Below are positions 7,963-15,433 of a stretch of 23,697 nucleotides of DNA, in pieces. Position 1 is the first letter of the stretch. Every line of letters begins with the position of its first letter. Source of the DNA: Akkermansiaceae bacterium (GTDB lineage: Bacteria; Verrucomicrobiota; Verrucomicrobiia; Verrucomicrobiales; Akkermansiaceae). The notes beneath the pieces were generated by a model. The model was not told where the DNA came from. It searched no databases and saw only the letters and a list, made by a program, of their open reading frames with translations. The DNA lies in contig JALZUH010000046.1 in NCBI GenBank assembly GCA_023301645.1, positions 1-23,697 on the forward strand, given 5' to 3'. Made by a program: the position numbers and the translations under genes.

Positions 7963-7992
7963 ATGGTAACATGGATCTGATGCATGAGTCAA
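7963..7992 (-). promoter_or_regulatory. Possible sigma70-like promoter for the defence operon
   Basis: On the minus strand TTGACT (7992-7987, five of six to consensus) and TACCAT (7968-7963, four of six) are separated by 18 bases. They lie just after the strong terminator of the preceding operon (8033-8006) and before the GIY-YIG gene, which is where an operon promoter is expected. Predicted transcripts would start near 7956 and carry the 7942-7915 hairpin in the leader. Confidence 0.4.
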
Positions 7993-8005
7993 CTACGAAA
8001 TCTTT

Positions 8006-8033
8006 AAAAAAAACGCACAACATCCAGTTGTGC
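8006..8033 (-). terminator. Rho-independent terminator closing the DUF3592/arrestin/NTPase operon
   Basis: On the minus strand GCACAAC (8033-8027) pairs with GTTGTGC (8021-8015) around a 5-base loop, followed by G and eight T (8013-8006). This is a textbook terminator. It lies about 300 bases beyond the stop of the P-loop NTPase gene. Confidence 0.8.
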
Positions 8034-8338
8034 AAATTGAAATTGTGCGATAATGGAAGTCCGTAGTATTGAGAAGTAGGCAAGCTAGAATCTTCACTCT
8101 TGGGTGACTTGATTAATGATGGCGGGTCAACCTTGCCAAGCACCCTAGATGGCATACTCTGTTTCTAATGAGGGCGCTAGTCACGGGGTATGCTACCCCG
8201 TGTTATGAGATGTTATCCCTTCGGAATATTTATGGTGCTGCCCTTTGAGATGCCTGCTGTGATCGCATTCCTTGTGTTCTGGGTAATACTCTTTGGGATG
8301 CTTACGATGATACGCTCGGGGGTGTAACTTCTCTGAAA
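8034..8338. other. 305-base non-coding stretch with one perfect hairpin
   Basis: No convincing protein gene is present. The one notable element is a perfect inverted repeat, CACGGGGTA at 8182-8190 and TACCCCGTG at 8194-8202, with a 3-base spacer and no T-tract on either strand. Near the terminator, TTGTGC is repeated (8028-8033 and 8044-8049). The stretch may be a long 3' untranslated region or a minus-strand small RNA ending at 8006; I see no clear promoter. Confidence 0.45.
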
Positions 8339-8920
8339 TTACCTAGCTGCAATGGCGTCGTAGCATTCGAGGAGGATCTCGCGGATGTTGCCTTTTTTAC
8401 TTTTCCACCATGCTTGGAAGTGAGGTTCGAGTGCTGGGTAGTGCTGAGGGGCGAGCTCTTTGACGCACTGCTTGAGGATGTCTATGGAGGGGTCTAGGTG
8501 GGCGAGGGTGCTAAGGTGGTTTTGCCTATGGCGGGTGACGATGAGCCCTTTTGCCTGCTGGGTGAGTCGGTAGAATCGTCGCCTGTCGAAGTAGCCTAGC
8601 TGCTCGTCGCCATCGAGGATGACGATTTTCTGCGCTATGCTGGGGTCTTCTAGGCTTTCCCATTCGGCCTCACTTAGGCTTTTTGCTTCGCGATTGAGAA
8701 AGAGCTCTAGGTAGTCAGTGCCGCGCTCGGCTAGACGGTGCTTCCACGAGGAGATGAGGGTGGTCTTGCCAGCTCCGTGCCTGCCTGTAATCGCCCCTCT
8801 GAAGCCTGCTTGCTGCCATGCTTGGTCGAGCTGCTCCCATGTGATCGTAGACCATACTGGGCGGAAGCTGAGTAGCCTTTCGACGCGATCGGTGGCGAAG
8901 GGGTTTTCGTGCGCCTGCAT
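8339..8920 (-). CDS. Small P-loop NTPase of unknown function
   Basis: A 193-residue protein with one nucleotide-binding fold. Walker A is GRHGAGKT at 46-53, and Walker B is KIVILDGDEQ at 98-107, with Asp103 and then Asp105-Glu106 as likely metal and catalytic acids. IVTRHRQNHLSTL at about 127-139 is in the position of a sensor-like segment. The C-terminal third is helical and Trp/Lys-rich, without a family I can name. There is no membrane segment. It is the last gene of a three-gene operon, 11 bases after the arrestin-like gene, and may energise or regulate the membrane protein encoded first. NTP binding is well supported; the cellular role is unknown. Confidence 0.8.
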   Translation of the reverse strand: MQAHENPFATDRVERLLSFRPVWSTITWEQLDQAWQQAGFRGAITGRHGAGKTTLISSWKHRLAERGTDYLELFLNREAKSLSEAEWESLEDPSIAQKIVILDGDEQLGYFDRRRFYRLTQQAKGLIVTRHRQNHLSTLAHLDPSIDILKQCVKELAPQHYPALEPHFQAWWKSKKGNIREILLECYDAIAAR

Positions 8921-8931
8921 GTCGAATGCTG

Positions 8932-9375
8932 CTAGGATTTGCGGAATTTTATTTTATTGAGGAAGCTTGATTTGCTGTCCTTTTTATCAATGGCGTCGAG
9001 GATGATAGGCTCACCTGTGGGGGTGAGTGTGATCTCGTAGAGTGATGTCTCCTTACCCGAGGCGCTGACGGCTTCTAGCCCCCATGTGAGTGCGATGAGT
9101 CTCCCTGAGAAGCTATAGGGCTGGCGCGGTAGGGTGAACTGGAATTGCCCCTTGATCTGCTCTGCGGGCCATGCCTGCTCGGCGATGACATGGACTTCCT
9201 TGGTGCCACGTCCACTGGTCTGGTAGAAGAGGCTTACTCGTGCTTCTTTCGCACTTTTAGCATTGTTGCTTTTGCCGATAGATTCGGGTGTCCAGAGCAC
9301 GGTGCCAGAGATGACATCCCCGGGGGTGTAGTCCTTATGGTCGTAGTCGATGTGGATACTTATGGGTTGGTTCAT
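8932..9375 (-). CDS. Arrestin-like beta-sandwich protein
   Basis: A 147-residue soluble protein beginning ISIHIDYDHKDYTPGDVISG and continuing into a TVLW strand. The pattern of a Y/TPGDxIxGxV turn followed by strands (ARVSLFYQTSGRG, FQFTLPRQPYSFSGRLIALTWGLEA) is that of arrestin N-terminal/Vps26-like domains. The C-terminus is Lys/Ser-rich. Its ATG overlaps the stop of the upstream membrane-protein gene (ATGA at 9375-9372), a sign of translational coupling, and the NTPase gene follows after 11 bases. The upstream protein appears to carry a related beta-rich tail, so the two may interact or be paralogous. No enzymatic motif is visible. The fold call is by pattern and moderately sure; the function is unknown. 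Confidence 0.6.
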   Translation of the reverse strand: MNQPISIHIDYDHKDYTPGDVISGTVLWTPESIGKSNNAKSAKEARVSLFYQTSGRGTKEVHVIAEQAWPAEQIKGQFQFTLPRQPYSFSGRLIALTWGLEAVSASGKETSLYEITLTPTGEPIILDAIDKKDSKSSFLNKIKFRKS

Positions 9376-11120
9376 ACTGACTCGGGTGCTTGGTTAGGAG
9401 TGGCTATACGGGCAGGGAGAACGGTCACTGGATATGACTCGGTAGCATCAGGCCAGAGGGGAATCTCACCGACGACTTCGAGTGTCCATATGATGGAATT
9501 GTGCTCACCTTCCCAGCTGGGCATGATGTTGGTTGCCTCGATAGGTAGTCTAAGCTGAGTAGCACCCTTGGTGATTTCGCGGGTGCTGGTGGTGGAGAGA
9601 ATATCGAGTTCGTAAAAGATAGACCGATCTGTTTTGGTGTCTGTCCCACGTCGATACCGAGCTTGTTCTTTGCCTACGAGTAGGATTTTAAATTGCTTGA
9701 TCTTGTGGGCGCCACTGGGGGTTTCCCAGTTAATCTCAGAGTCCTCACCTATGATGATAGCACCATTGGGCAAGGTGATTTTAGGCGCTGGATTAAACAT
9801 CGCTAGGAATCGATATGGGATGTGTAGGATAAGCCCAATATCGATGAGAATGAAGGGTGTTAGGATGAGGATGAAAAACCAGTCTGGATTTCCCGTCTGC
9901 ACGCTTCCAACTGCTCTTTTTAAGAAGACATAGAGAACAGAGTTTAAAAACAGTGCGATAGCAATAGAGCCCAGAAACCAATAGAGTCGCTTTTTACCGG
10001 GGCTAAGAATGACTTCTTCCTGACTGATAGCTGTCGTTGTCGAGTTGGTAGAGGTTCCTATCAGAGTTGATTTAGTTACCTTGTTGTTGTTCTTCCTAAT
10101 TAAGTTTGCGCGATTGCCCGTGATAGAGACCTTACCATCGAGCTTACCTCTCAATGCCGCGATCAAGCCTCCCACACCAATGGCGATGAATGGTAGCGGG
10201 AAGAGCAGCCAGAGCCAGTTGAGTCCTATTTTCTGTTCGATAATTGCTTGGTATGGTTTTTCAGGATTCACGTAGCAGGTCACACGTTTGCCGCGTGGAT
10301 ACCGAGTGACTACTTTTTGTTTACTAGCTCGCCCACTTGAGCTGCTTTTACCTATTTTGTAGGTATTGGAGCGATGTTTTACACCTTGGTATTGGTAGCT
10401 AAAGAATACCTCTGGGCGATAGGTTGTGCTGCCGTCACGGCTGCTTGAAATGACTCTGCTCCAGATGACTTTGGCAGGTGTAGCTACCCAATCTCGGGCA
10501 GATAGGGCAGTCATTGAGCTCTTAGTGAGGAAAAATAAGGCTAGGAATCCAATAATGGCAAAAATACTAAAGAAGGGAATAGCAATAGCTCGTTGGTTTT
10601 TAGTATCATTGCTATTTTTCTGCGTGATGGCGCCTTTGTTTTTGGAAGGTTGGCGTATGATGACGGTGCCAATGAAGACGAAGAAGGAGCCAAATGCCGC
10701 AAAGGCAAGCCCGAACAAGAACATCCAGCTAGAAGGCTTAAGAAGAACGGCTTCCTGTGGATCAGCTGGATTAACATAGCAGTGCTTGATCTGCTTTTTT
10801 TGGTGCTGGTAGAGCAGCTCACCTAGGTCGTCATAATCATCGGTGCCGTCCGACTTACCAGTCACCTGCGTGCCTGTGTAGGATGCGTTATCAAACTTAT
10901 ACTTATAGCTGGCAATGGGCGTAAAGGGCGGGTCGTTTTTCAGGCTCGCCTTCACCTTCAGTGAAGCCACCACGCAGGGGACTTCCTTCCACATGCTTTT
11001 CTTGAGTGAGCTGTAAGTCACCCATAAGCCTACAATGACAAAGATAGAGCTGAAGAGTATCCAGATAATGCCGAAGACAATGCTGCCGGGCTTATGATGT
11101 TTAAATAAAGGTAATCTCAT
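9372..11120 (-). CDS. Multi-pass membrane protein with two DUF3592-like domains and an arrestin-like tail
   Basis: The 582-residue protein has about six hydrophobic segments: near 12-35, 131-153, 178-200, 300-325, 380-404 and 416-438. Two DUF3592-like domains lie between them (about 37-130 and 202-298), each ending in the typical CYVNPxxPxxA strand (CYVNPADPQEAVL and CYVNPEKPYQAII). The C-terminal region (about 450-582) is beta-rich, with ITLPNGAIIIGEDSEINWE and a segment ending in SYPVTVLPARIATP, resembling an arrestin-like or Ig-like domain. This makes it an envelope protein with extracytoplasmic DUF3592 domains; DUF3592 has no well-established function. It is the first gene of a three-gene operon and its TGA overlaps the next start. 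No clear Shine-Dalgarno sequence is seen before the ATG. A role in envelope homeostasis or defence cannot be told from sequence. Confidence 0.8.
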   Translation of the reverse strand: MRLPLFKHHKPGSIVFGIIWILFSSIFVIVGLWVTYSSLKKSMWKEVPCVVASLKVKASLKNDPPFTPIASYKYKFDNASYTGTQVTGKSDGTDDYDDLGELLYQHQKKQIKHCYVNPADPQEAVLLKPSSWMFLFGLAFAAFGSFFVFIGTVIIRQPSKNKGAITQKNSNDTKNQRAIAIPFFSIFAIIGFLALFFLTKSSMTALSARDWVATPAKVIWSRVISSSRDGSTTYRPEVFFSYQYQGVKHRSNTYKIGKSSSSGRASKQKVVTRYPRGKRVTCYVNPEKPYQAIIEQKIGLNWLWLLFPLPFIAIGVGGLIAALRGKLDGKVSITGNRANLIRKNNNKVTKSTLIGTSTNSTTTAISQEEVILSPGKKRLYWFLGSIAIALFLNSVLYVFLKRAVGSVQTGNPDWFFILILTPFILIDIGLILHIPYRFLAMFNPAPKITLPNGAIIIGEDSEINWETPSGAHKIKQFKILLVGKEQARYRRGTDTKTDRSIFYELDILSTTSTREITKGATQLRLPIEATNIMPSWEGEHNSIIWTLEVVGEIPLWPDATESYPVTVLPARIATPNQAPESV

Positions 11121-11346
11121 AGAGAGGTAGGAGTAATTAGCTGGATAGTCATGATGGCCTCCAGGGATCTATTCACCAAAAAGATACTATCCTGCCCTTT
11201 TGCAATAAAGGCTAGTAAGCTACACGCTTAAGCTAGCTGCTGCGAGATAGCCAAGGCAAGTATCAAATAGGCAGCCGCTCTGAAGCGCCCCTCATCGGGG
11301 CCAATAATACTCCCCTCTCTAGAGAAGTAGAGCCTAGCTCAGATAA

Positions 11347-11377
11347 AGCTGACGACTCGGCTGTGGAGTCATCAGCT
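11347..11377 (-). terminator. Probable terminator after the TorD-like gene
   Basis: AGCTGA-C-GACTC (11347-11358) pairs with GAGTC-A-TCAGCT (11366-11377), 11 base pairs around one C/A mismatch, with a 7-base loop. On the minus strand it lies 14 bases after the TorD-like stop and is followed by only a short T-rich run (TTTAT), so the hairpin is strong but the tail is weak. The rest of the 11121-11391 gap shows nothing further that I can name. Confidence 0.5.
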
Positions 11378-11391
11378 GTCGTTAGATTACC

Positions 11392-11961
11392 TTACAGGCT
11401 CGCTAGCATCTCTCCGAGTGCTCTGTAGAATGGTGAGCTAGACTTGGTGAGTGACTCGCCAAATCTGCCTACCCACGGGGTGAGCACGGCAGCTTCGAAC
11501 TCCTCTGCGAGGGCTTCGTCTTGCTGGCCAATGACGACTGCGATGTAGAAGATGAGCGATAGGTGATCGTAGGCGAGGTATTGGTAGCTCGGTGGCACTT
11601 CGATCTTCCAGTCGGAGATGAATTGATTCACCACGGCGTCGACTGCCTCGGCAGTGAGCTCACCACCCATTTCTAGCCATGCAGCAGCTCTTGGAGCGCT
11701 ACCTGACTCAGGCATGATGAAGAGATCACAGAAGTCGACGGCAGCACTCTCGAAGTCAGACTCCTGCCACTCCTTGGTGAGGTATTGAGCGCATTCAGGC
11801 TCTATCTCAGTGAAGCCGGCGAGGACGTCAGGCTGTCTGAGTAGCTTAAGAACCTTCGCATCTATCTCACGGTGAATGAGCTCACCAAAAAGCAGGTAGA
11901 GACCTGTTTTTGATGAGCTAGATTCTGGATTAGATTTTTTCGATTTTGCAGACGTTGTCAT
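11392..11961 (-). CDS. TorD/DmsD-family molybdoenzyme maturation chaperone
   Basis: A 189-residue, mostly helical acidic protein. Family hallmarks are a helical start (YLLFGELIHREID), then CDLFIMPESGSAPRAAAWLEMGG in the middle, where TorD proteins carry a short Y/FxxLF...SxYP-like loop, and YQYLAYDHLSLIFYIAVVIGQ with the conserved DHL segment. Such chaperones bind the twin-arginine leader and the immature catalytic subunit until the molybdopterin cofactor is inserted. The gene overlaps the end of the catalytic-subunit gene by 32 bases with the ATG at 11961, which follows AGGTGG. An in-frame ATG at 12012 would add 17 residues and lengthen the overlap; I prefer the shorter form. Its position right after the Tat substrate supports the assignment. 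Confidence 0.82.
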   Translation of the reverse strand: MTTSAKSKKSNPESSSSKTGLYLLFGELIHREIDAKVLKLLRQPDVLAGFTEIEPECAQYLTKEWQESDFESAAVDFCDLFIMPESGSAPRAAAWLEMGGELTAEAVDAVVNQFISDWKIEVPPSYQYLAYDHLSLIFYIAVVIGQQDEALAEEFEAAVLTPWVGRFGESLTKSSSPFYRALGEMLASL

Positions 11962-14602
11962 ACCAGTTTTGTCCACCTGTAAGTGGGCATGGGTTAATAG
12001 GGAGTGCGTCATTGATGGCTACACCACCTCCGATACCTCCTTTTTTCTTCGACCACCAGAGTCCACCTTTGAGTGCTTTCTGCTCCATTTTATCTGGAGT
12101 TTTGGCAATGCCTTCTGCTGGTGTCGATGTGGTCTCTTCGGCGCGGCCGACTGAGCCGTGCTCGGAGTGTCCAACGTGGTGGGAGCACATCACAACCTTT
12201 CTGTGCATTCCCTTAAGGAAACGCACGTGGTTTTTGACAGTTCCTACGATTTCCTTCTCACCGCTACGGTAGGTGTGTCCATGTGGACGGAAGACGGAGA
12301 TGCTGACGGAGTCACCTTCTTTTACGCCGAGTTCTCTACCTGTTTTAGGGTGCATGAAGACGGGGTTGGTGTGCACGATCTCTGAATGGTATTTCCAGTG
12401 AGCGGAGCGTCCCTGTGTGTGAACATTCCACTTGAAGGTGGAGAAGATATAGCGGTCGTCGGCTAGATCCTTGTGCTCAGGAACGGTGTCGTAGATAGCA
12501 ATCGGGCTAGCATTAACGTCATCCATAGGCAGACCGACAGCTTTTGCTGCGATAGGCCAGATTTCGTCGTAGACGCCGATCTTACGCGATGGAGTTGGGA
12601 AACCGCGCACGGCTTTGCCATCCATCATGATGCCGATGGTTTTACCACCTTTCTTAACAAGCCCGTCTTCGATACTGGAGTCAGCTAGTTCCTCTGTGGT
12701 CAGAGGGCGCTCGTAGAGCTCATAGTCCTTCGGGCGTGTGGCGTCTTGCCAGATACCGCGCTTCTTGAACTCATCCCAGCTAATTGGGAGGTTCTTATAC
12801 CATTCTTTGTAGAATTCTTCGAAGTCATCCATGGCGAAGTATTCTTCCATGCCACCACCGATCTTACGGGCGAGGTCACGGAGGATTTCCTGCGAGGAGA
12901 GTGATTCTCCGGCGGCTTTCACCAGTGGCTGACGTAGTCCTGTGTATGGGATCAGGCCGTAGCAGTTCGTGGAGTGGTAGTCCCAGCGCTCAAGACTTGT
13001 TGACTCAGGGAGGACGAGGTCGGCGAGTGCCGTCTGCTCACCGTAGCCGATGTCGATGGCGACATGGTATGGGATGAGCTTCTCATCAAGGAGAACTTCA
13101 CGGCAAACATTCGCCTCAGGGTAGCCATAGGAAGCGCCGAGGGTAAATGACATGTAGACGCTGACCTTCTGAAGGCCGTCGCGGATGTATGGGTAGACGA
13201 GCTGACCTACACGCATCTGATACCAGTGCCATGCAAGTGGGAACTCACTAGGCGTAGCGAGCTCACCGTAGTATTTCTTTCTCCACTGATCAGGGAATGC
13301 ATTGACACGATCCTGAATCTTCTGCGGGAGTTTCTTAAAGGGTTCTTCATTGAAGCCTTCACCGATACCCCATGGTTTTGGGCTACTAGGCTTCGGGCCA
13401 GGTTGAGAGAGCTTAGGTAGTCCTTCTTGGCCGTATTTGCCACTCCAGCCGCTGCCGCTGCTTAGGCAGAAGCCACCGGGTTTTCCGACGTTTCCTACGA
13501 GCACGTCGAGCATGCGGATAGCGCGGTCAGCCTGCACACCGTTATAGTGCTTAGCAGAGCCACGGTTCGACATGGTGCAGCATGCAGGTGCAGCTTGTGC
13601 GAATTCGATGGCGATACGCTTGATGTCAGCTGCAGGAATGCCTGAGTGAGATTCTGCCCATTCTGGGGTGTAGTCTTTGACGAGCTTGCGCACGTCTTCT
13701 AGTGGGTAGTTTGCCCAGCGATTCCAGAATGATTCATTTTCTAGGCCTTCTTTGAGAATGGTGTGGATCATGGCAAATGCCACTGCGCCGTCGGTGCCGG
13801 GCATGATCGTGTGGAATTCCTCAGAAACAGAGGCTGTAGCGGATGGGCGCACTTCAAAAGTAACCATCTTAGCCCCTCTTTCGACCTGTGATTCACGAAG
13901 GCGGTGCATCATGAAGAGGCCACCTTGGTAGGCTTCCATCGGGTTTGCTCCGAAGTTAACGACATACTTGGTATTGGCCAAATCTTGTGTTTCCCACTCG
14001 AAGTCACGACCGTAGTAGCTCATCAGAGGTGCACGTCTGTTGGACGAGCAGATGGAGCGTCTGTTGAGGCGGTGCGGGGTGCCAAAGGCATTGGTAAAGC
14101 GCTTGGTGAAACCTTTTGTCTTATCACGTCCGTAGTGGAATACGAATTCTTCAGGAACGCCATTTTCACGTAGTGGGCGAAGCTTACCTGCTAGCTCGTC
14201 AAGTGCTGCATCCCAGCTGACGCGCTTCCACTTACCAGCACCACGTTTTCCGACGCGCTTAAGCGGGTAGAGAAGACGCTCTGGGTAGTAGGTGTATGAG
14301 ATCATACCCTGTGCCTTGGAGCAGATATTGCCTTCACTATTCGGGTCGAGTGGATTGCCCTCGATCTTGCGGACACGTCCGTCTTGGACCCAGCCAATTA
14401 CACCACAGTGGTTCGTGCAGCCGAAGCAGATGGTGGGTGTGGCCTTTGCCTTCGTGTAGTCTATCTTGCCTTTGATGAGCTCTTGGATATCGACCTTAGA
14501 GGCTGCATTGGCGGCAGGGGTGAAAATATTAGGAAGCATTCCCCCGGCGAGGGCGGCAGCTCCGATTTTTAAGAAATCACGGCGTTTGGTTATCATCGAC
14601 AT
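11930..14602 (-). CDS. Tat-exported molybdopterin oxidoreductase catalytic subunit (DMSO reductase superfamily)
   Basis: The 890-residue enzyme begins with a twin-arginine signal (KRRDFLK at 6-12, then a hydrophobic Ala/Gly stretch and ANAAS cleavage region near 31-35). An N-terminal [4Fe-4S] motif follows with Cys59, Cys62, Cys66 and Cys94. NRRSICSSNRR at 180-190 lies where the superfamily carries its molybdenum ligand, so Cys185 is the likely ligand, as in polysulfide, thiosulfate and nitrate reductases of the Cys type. The C-terminal cofactor-binding domain has MHPKTGRELGVKEGD. The substrate cannot be told from sequence; a sulfur-compound, formate or related reductase/dehydrogenase is possible. 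It follows the ferredoxin gene after 23 bases and overlaps the TorD-like gene. A NrfD/PsrC-type membrane anchor is not present in this window. Confidence 0.93.
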   Translation of the reverse strand: MSMITKRRDFLKIGAAALAGGMLPNIFTPAANAASKVDIQELIKGKIDYTKAKATPTICFGCTNHCGVIGWVQDGRVRKIEGNPLDPNSEGNICSKAQGMISYTYYPERLLYPLKRVGKRGAGKWKRVSWDAALDELAGKLRPLRENGVPEEFVFHYGRDKTKGFTKRFTNAFGTPHRLNRRSICSSNRRAPLMSYYGRDFEWETQDLANTKYVVNFGANPMEAYQGGLFMMHRLRESQVERGAKMVTFEVRPSATASVSEEFHTIMPGTDGAVAFAMIHTILKEGLENESFWNRWANYPLEDVRKLVKDYTPEWAESHSGIPAADIKRIAIEFAQAAPACCTMSNRGSAKHYNGVQADRAIRMLDVLVGNVGKPGGFCLSSGSGWSGKYGQEGLPKLSQPGPKPSSPKPWGIGEGFNEEPFKKLPQKIQDRVNAFPDQWRKKYYGELATPSEFPLAWHWYQMRVGQLVYPYIRDGLQKVSVYMSFTLGASYGYPEANVCREVLLDEKLIPYHVAIDIGYGEQTALADLVLPESTSLERWDYHSTNCYGLIPYTGLRQPLVKAAGESLSSQEILRDLARKIGGGMEEYFAMDDFEEFYKEWYKNLPISWDEFKKRGIWQDATRPKDYELYERPLTTEELADSSIEDGLVKKGGKTIGIMMDGKAVRGFPTPSRKIGVYDEIWPIAAKAVGLPMDDVNASPIAIYDTVPEHKDLADDRYIFSTFKWNVHTQGRSAHWKYHSEIVHTNPVFMHPKTGRELGVKEGDSVSISVFRPHGHTYRSGEKEIVGTVKNHVRFLKGMHRKVVMCSHHVGHSEHGSVGRAEETTSTPAEGIAKTPDKMEQKALKGGLWWSKKKGGIGGGVAINDALPINPCPLTGGQNWYDNVCKIEKI

Positions 14603-14625
14603 GGTTATATATAAAAGAGAGGTTC

Positions 14626-15312
14626 TTAGAGGTCTTTAAGGTTGTTCTGTTCGTAAGTGATGTCCTCATCCTTAGGATCGAGCTGGACACCTGTGTTTAC
14701 TTTACTCTCCATCCACTTTTCGTGGCCGATGTAGAAGACAGAAGGCATGGTGCCTGCTTCTTCTTTCCAAGTTTTAGCGCCTTTTTCTTTGATCTTAATG
14801 GAGATCGGATCGAGTGGGTCGTCTAGATCACCAAATTGAATCGCTTGGCTTGGGCAGCTTGCGGAACATGCTGGCTCTAATCCTTGCTCTGTTCTGTGAG
14901 TGCAGAAGTCACACTTCTCAGCGACTTGCTTCTCTTCATTAATCGAAATCGCACCGTAAGGACATGCGCTAATACAGTCGCGATCAAGATCACACTTGCT
15001 CTCCTGCACGACTACGCGGCCGTCCTCCATCTTCTTCAGGGCGTTATTTGGACATGCGGTAATACATGGAGCATCAACACAGTGCATACACATCAGTGGT
15101 GCGAAGGCGAGGGCGTTTGAGTCTGGTCGCTCCATGTAGCGCACGCGCATGCGGAAATTTCCAAGAGGGACTTCGTGCTCTGTCTTACAGCTAACACTAC
15201 ATGAGTGACAGCCTACGCAACGATCGAGGTCGAGTAGCATACCCGCTCTTCCTTTTGTCTTCTTGAATTCTGGGCCGACTTTTTCCCAGGGTAATTTGGA
15301 GTTTTCTGACAT
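14626..15312 (-). CDS. Four-cluster ferredoxin electron-transfer subunit (DmsB/PsrB-like)
   Basis: A 228-residue partner of the molybdoenzyme that relays electrons through iron-sulfur clusters. Cysteine groups are Cys32/35/38/42, Cys75/78/83/87, Cys107/113/117 and Cys134/137/149/153. The third group reads KCDLDRDCISACPYG: the usual second cysteine is replaced by Asp110, so that cluster may be Asp-ligated, [3Fe-4S] or absent. This holds in the DNA itself (GATCTTGATCGCGAC). There is no signal peptide, so it probably folds in the cytoplasm and is carried out with the Tat-bearing catalytic subunit. It starts 121 bases after the MsrA-like gene and ends 23 bases before the catalytic gene. An ATTGATCAAT palindrome lies upstream near 15358-15367, too short to name. 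Confidence 0.92.
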   Translation of the reverse strand: MSENSKLPWEKVGPEFKKTKGRAGMLLDLDRCVGCHSCSVSCKTEHEVPLGNFRMRVRYMERPDSNALAFAPLMCMHCVDAPCITACPNNALKKMEDGRVVVQESKCDLDRDCISACPYGAISINEEKQVAEKCDFCTHRTEQGLEPACSASCPSQAIQFGDLDDPLDPISIKIKEKGAKTWKEEAGTMPSVFYIGHEKWMESKVNTGVQLDPKDEDITYEQNNLKDL

Positions 15313-15433
15313 GATATAAATAGAATATTCTTAGAGGCAGTTTTAACGAAAAGCTCAATTGATCAATAGTAAAGATAGCTTATGTATTTTCGCTTCGTTG
15401 AGTGTTTCGCTGGGCGCTGTGGAGTGTTACCTA

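Noticed and set aside
7910..8155. 81-codon minus-strand ORF ahead of the GIY-YIG gene
   Set aside because: It spans the terminator, the putative promoter and the leader hairpin; its product has no recognisable pattern.
15355..15372. FNR-type site upstream of the ferredoxin gene
   Set aside because: The ATTGATCAAT palindrome lacks the four-base spacer of a TTGAT-N4-ATCAA site.
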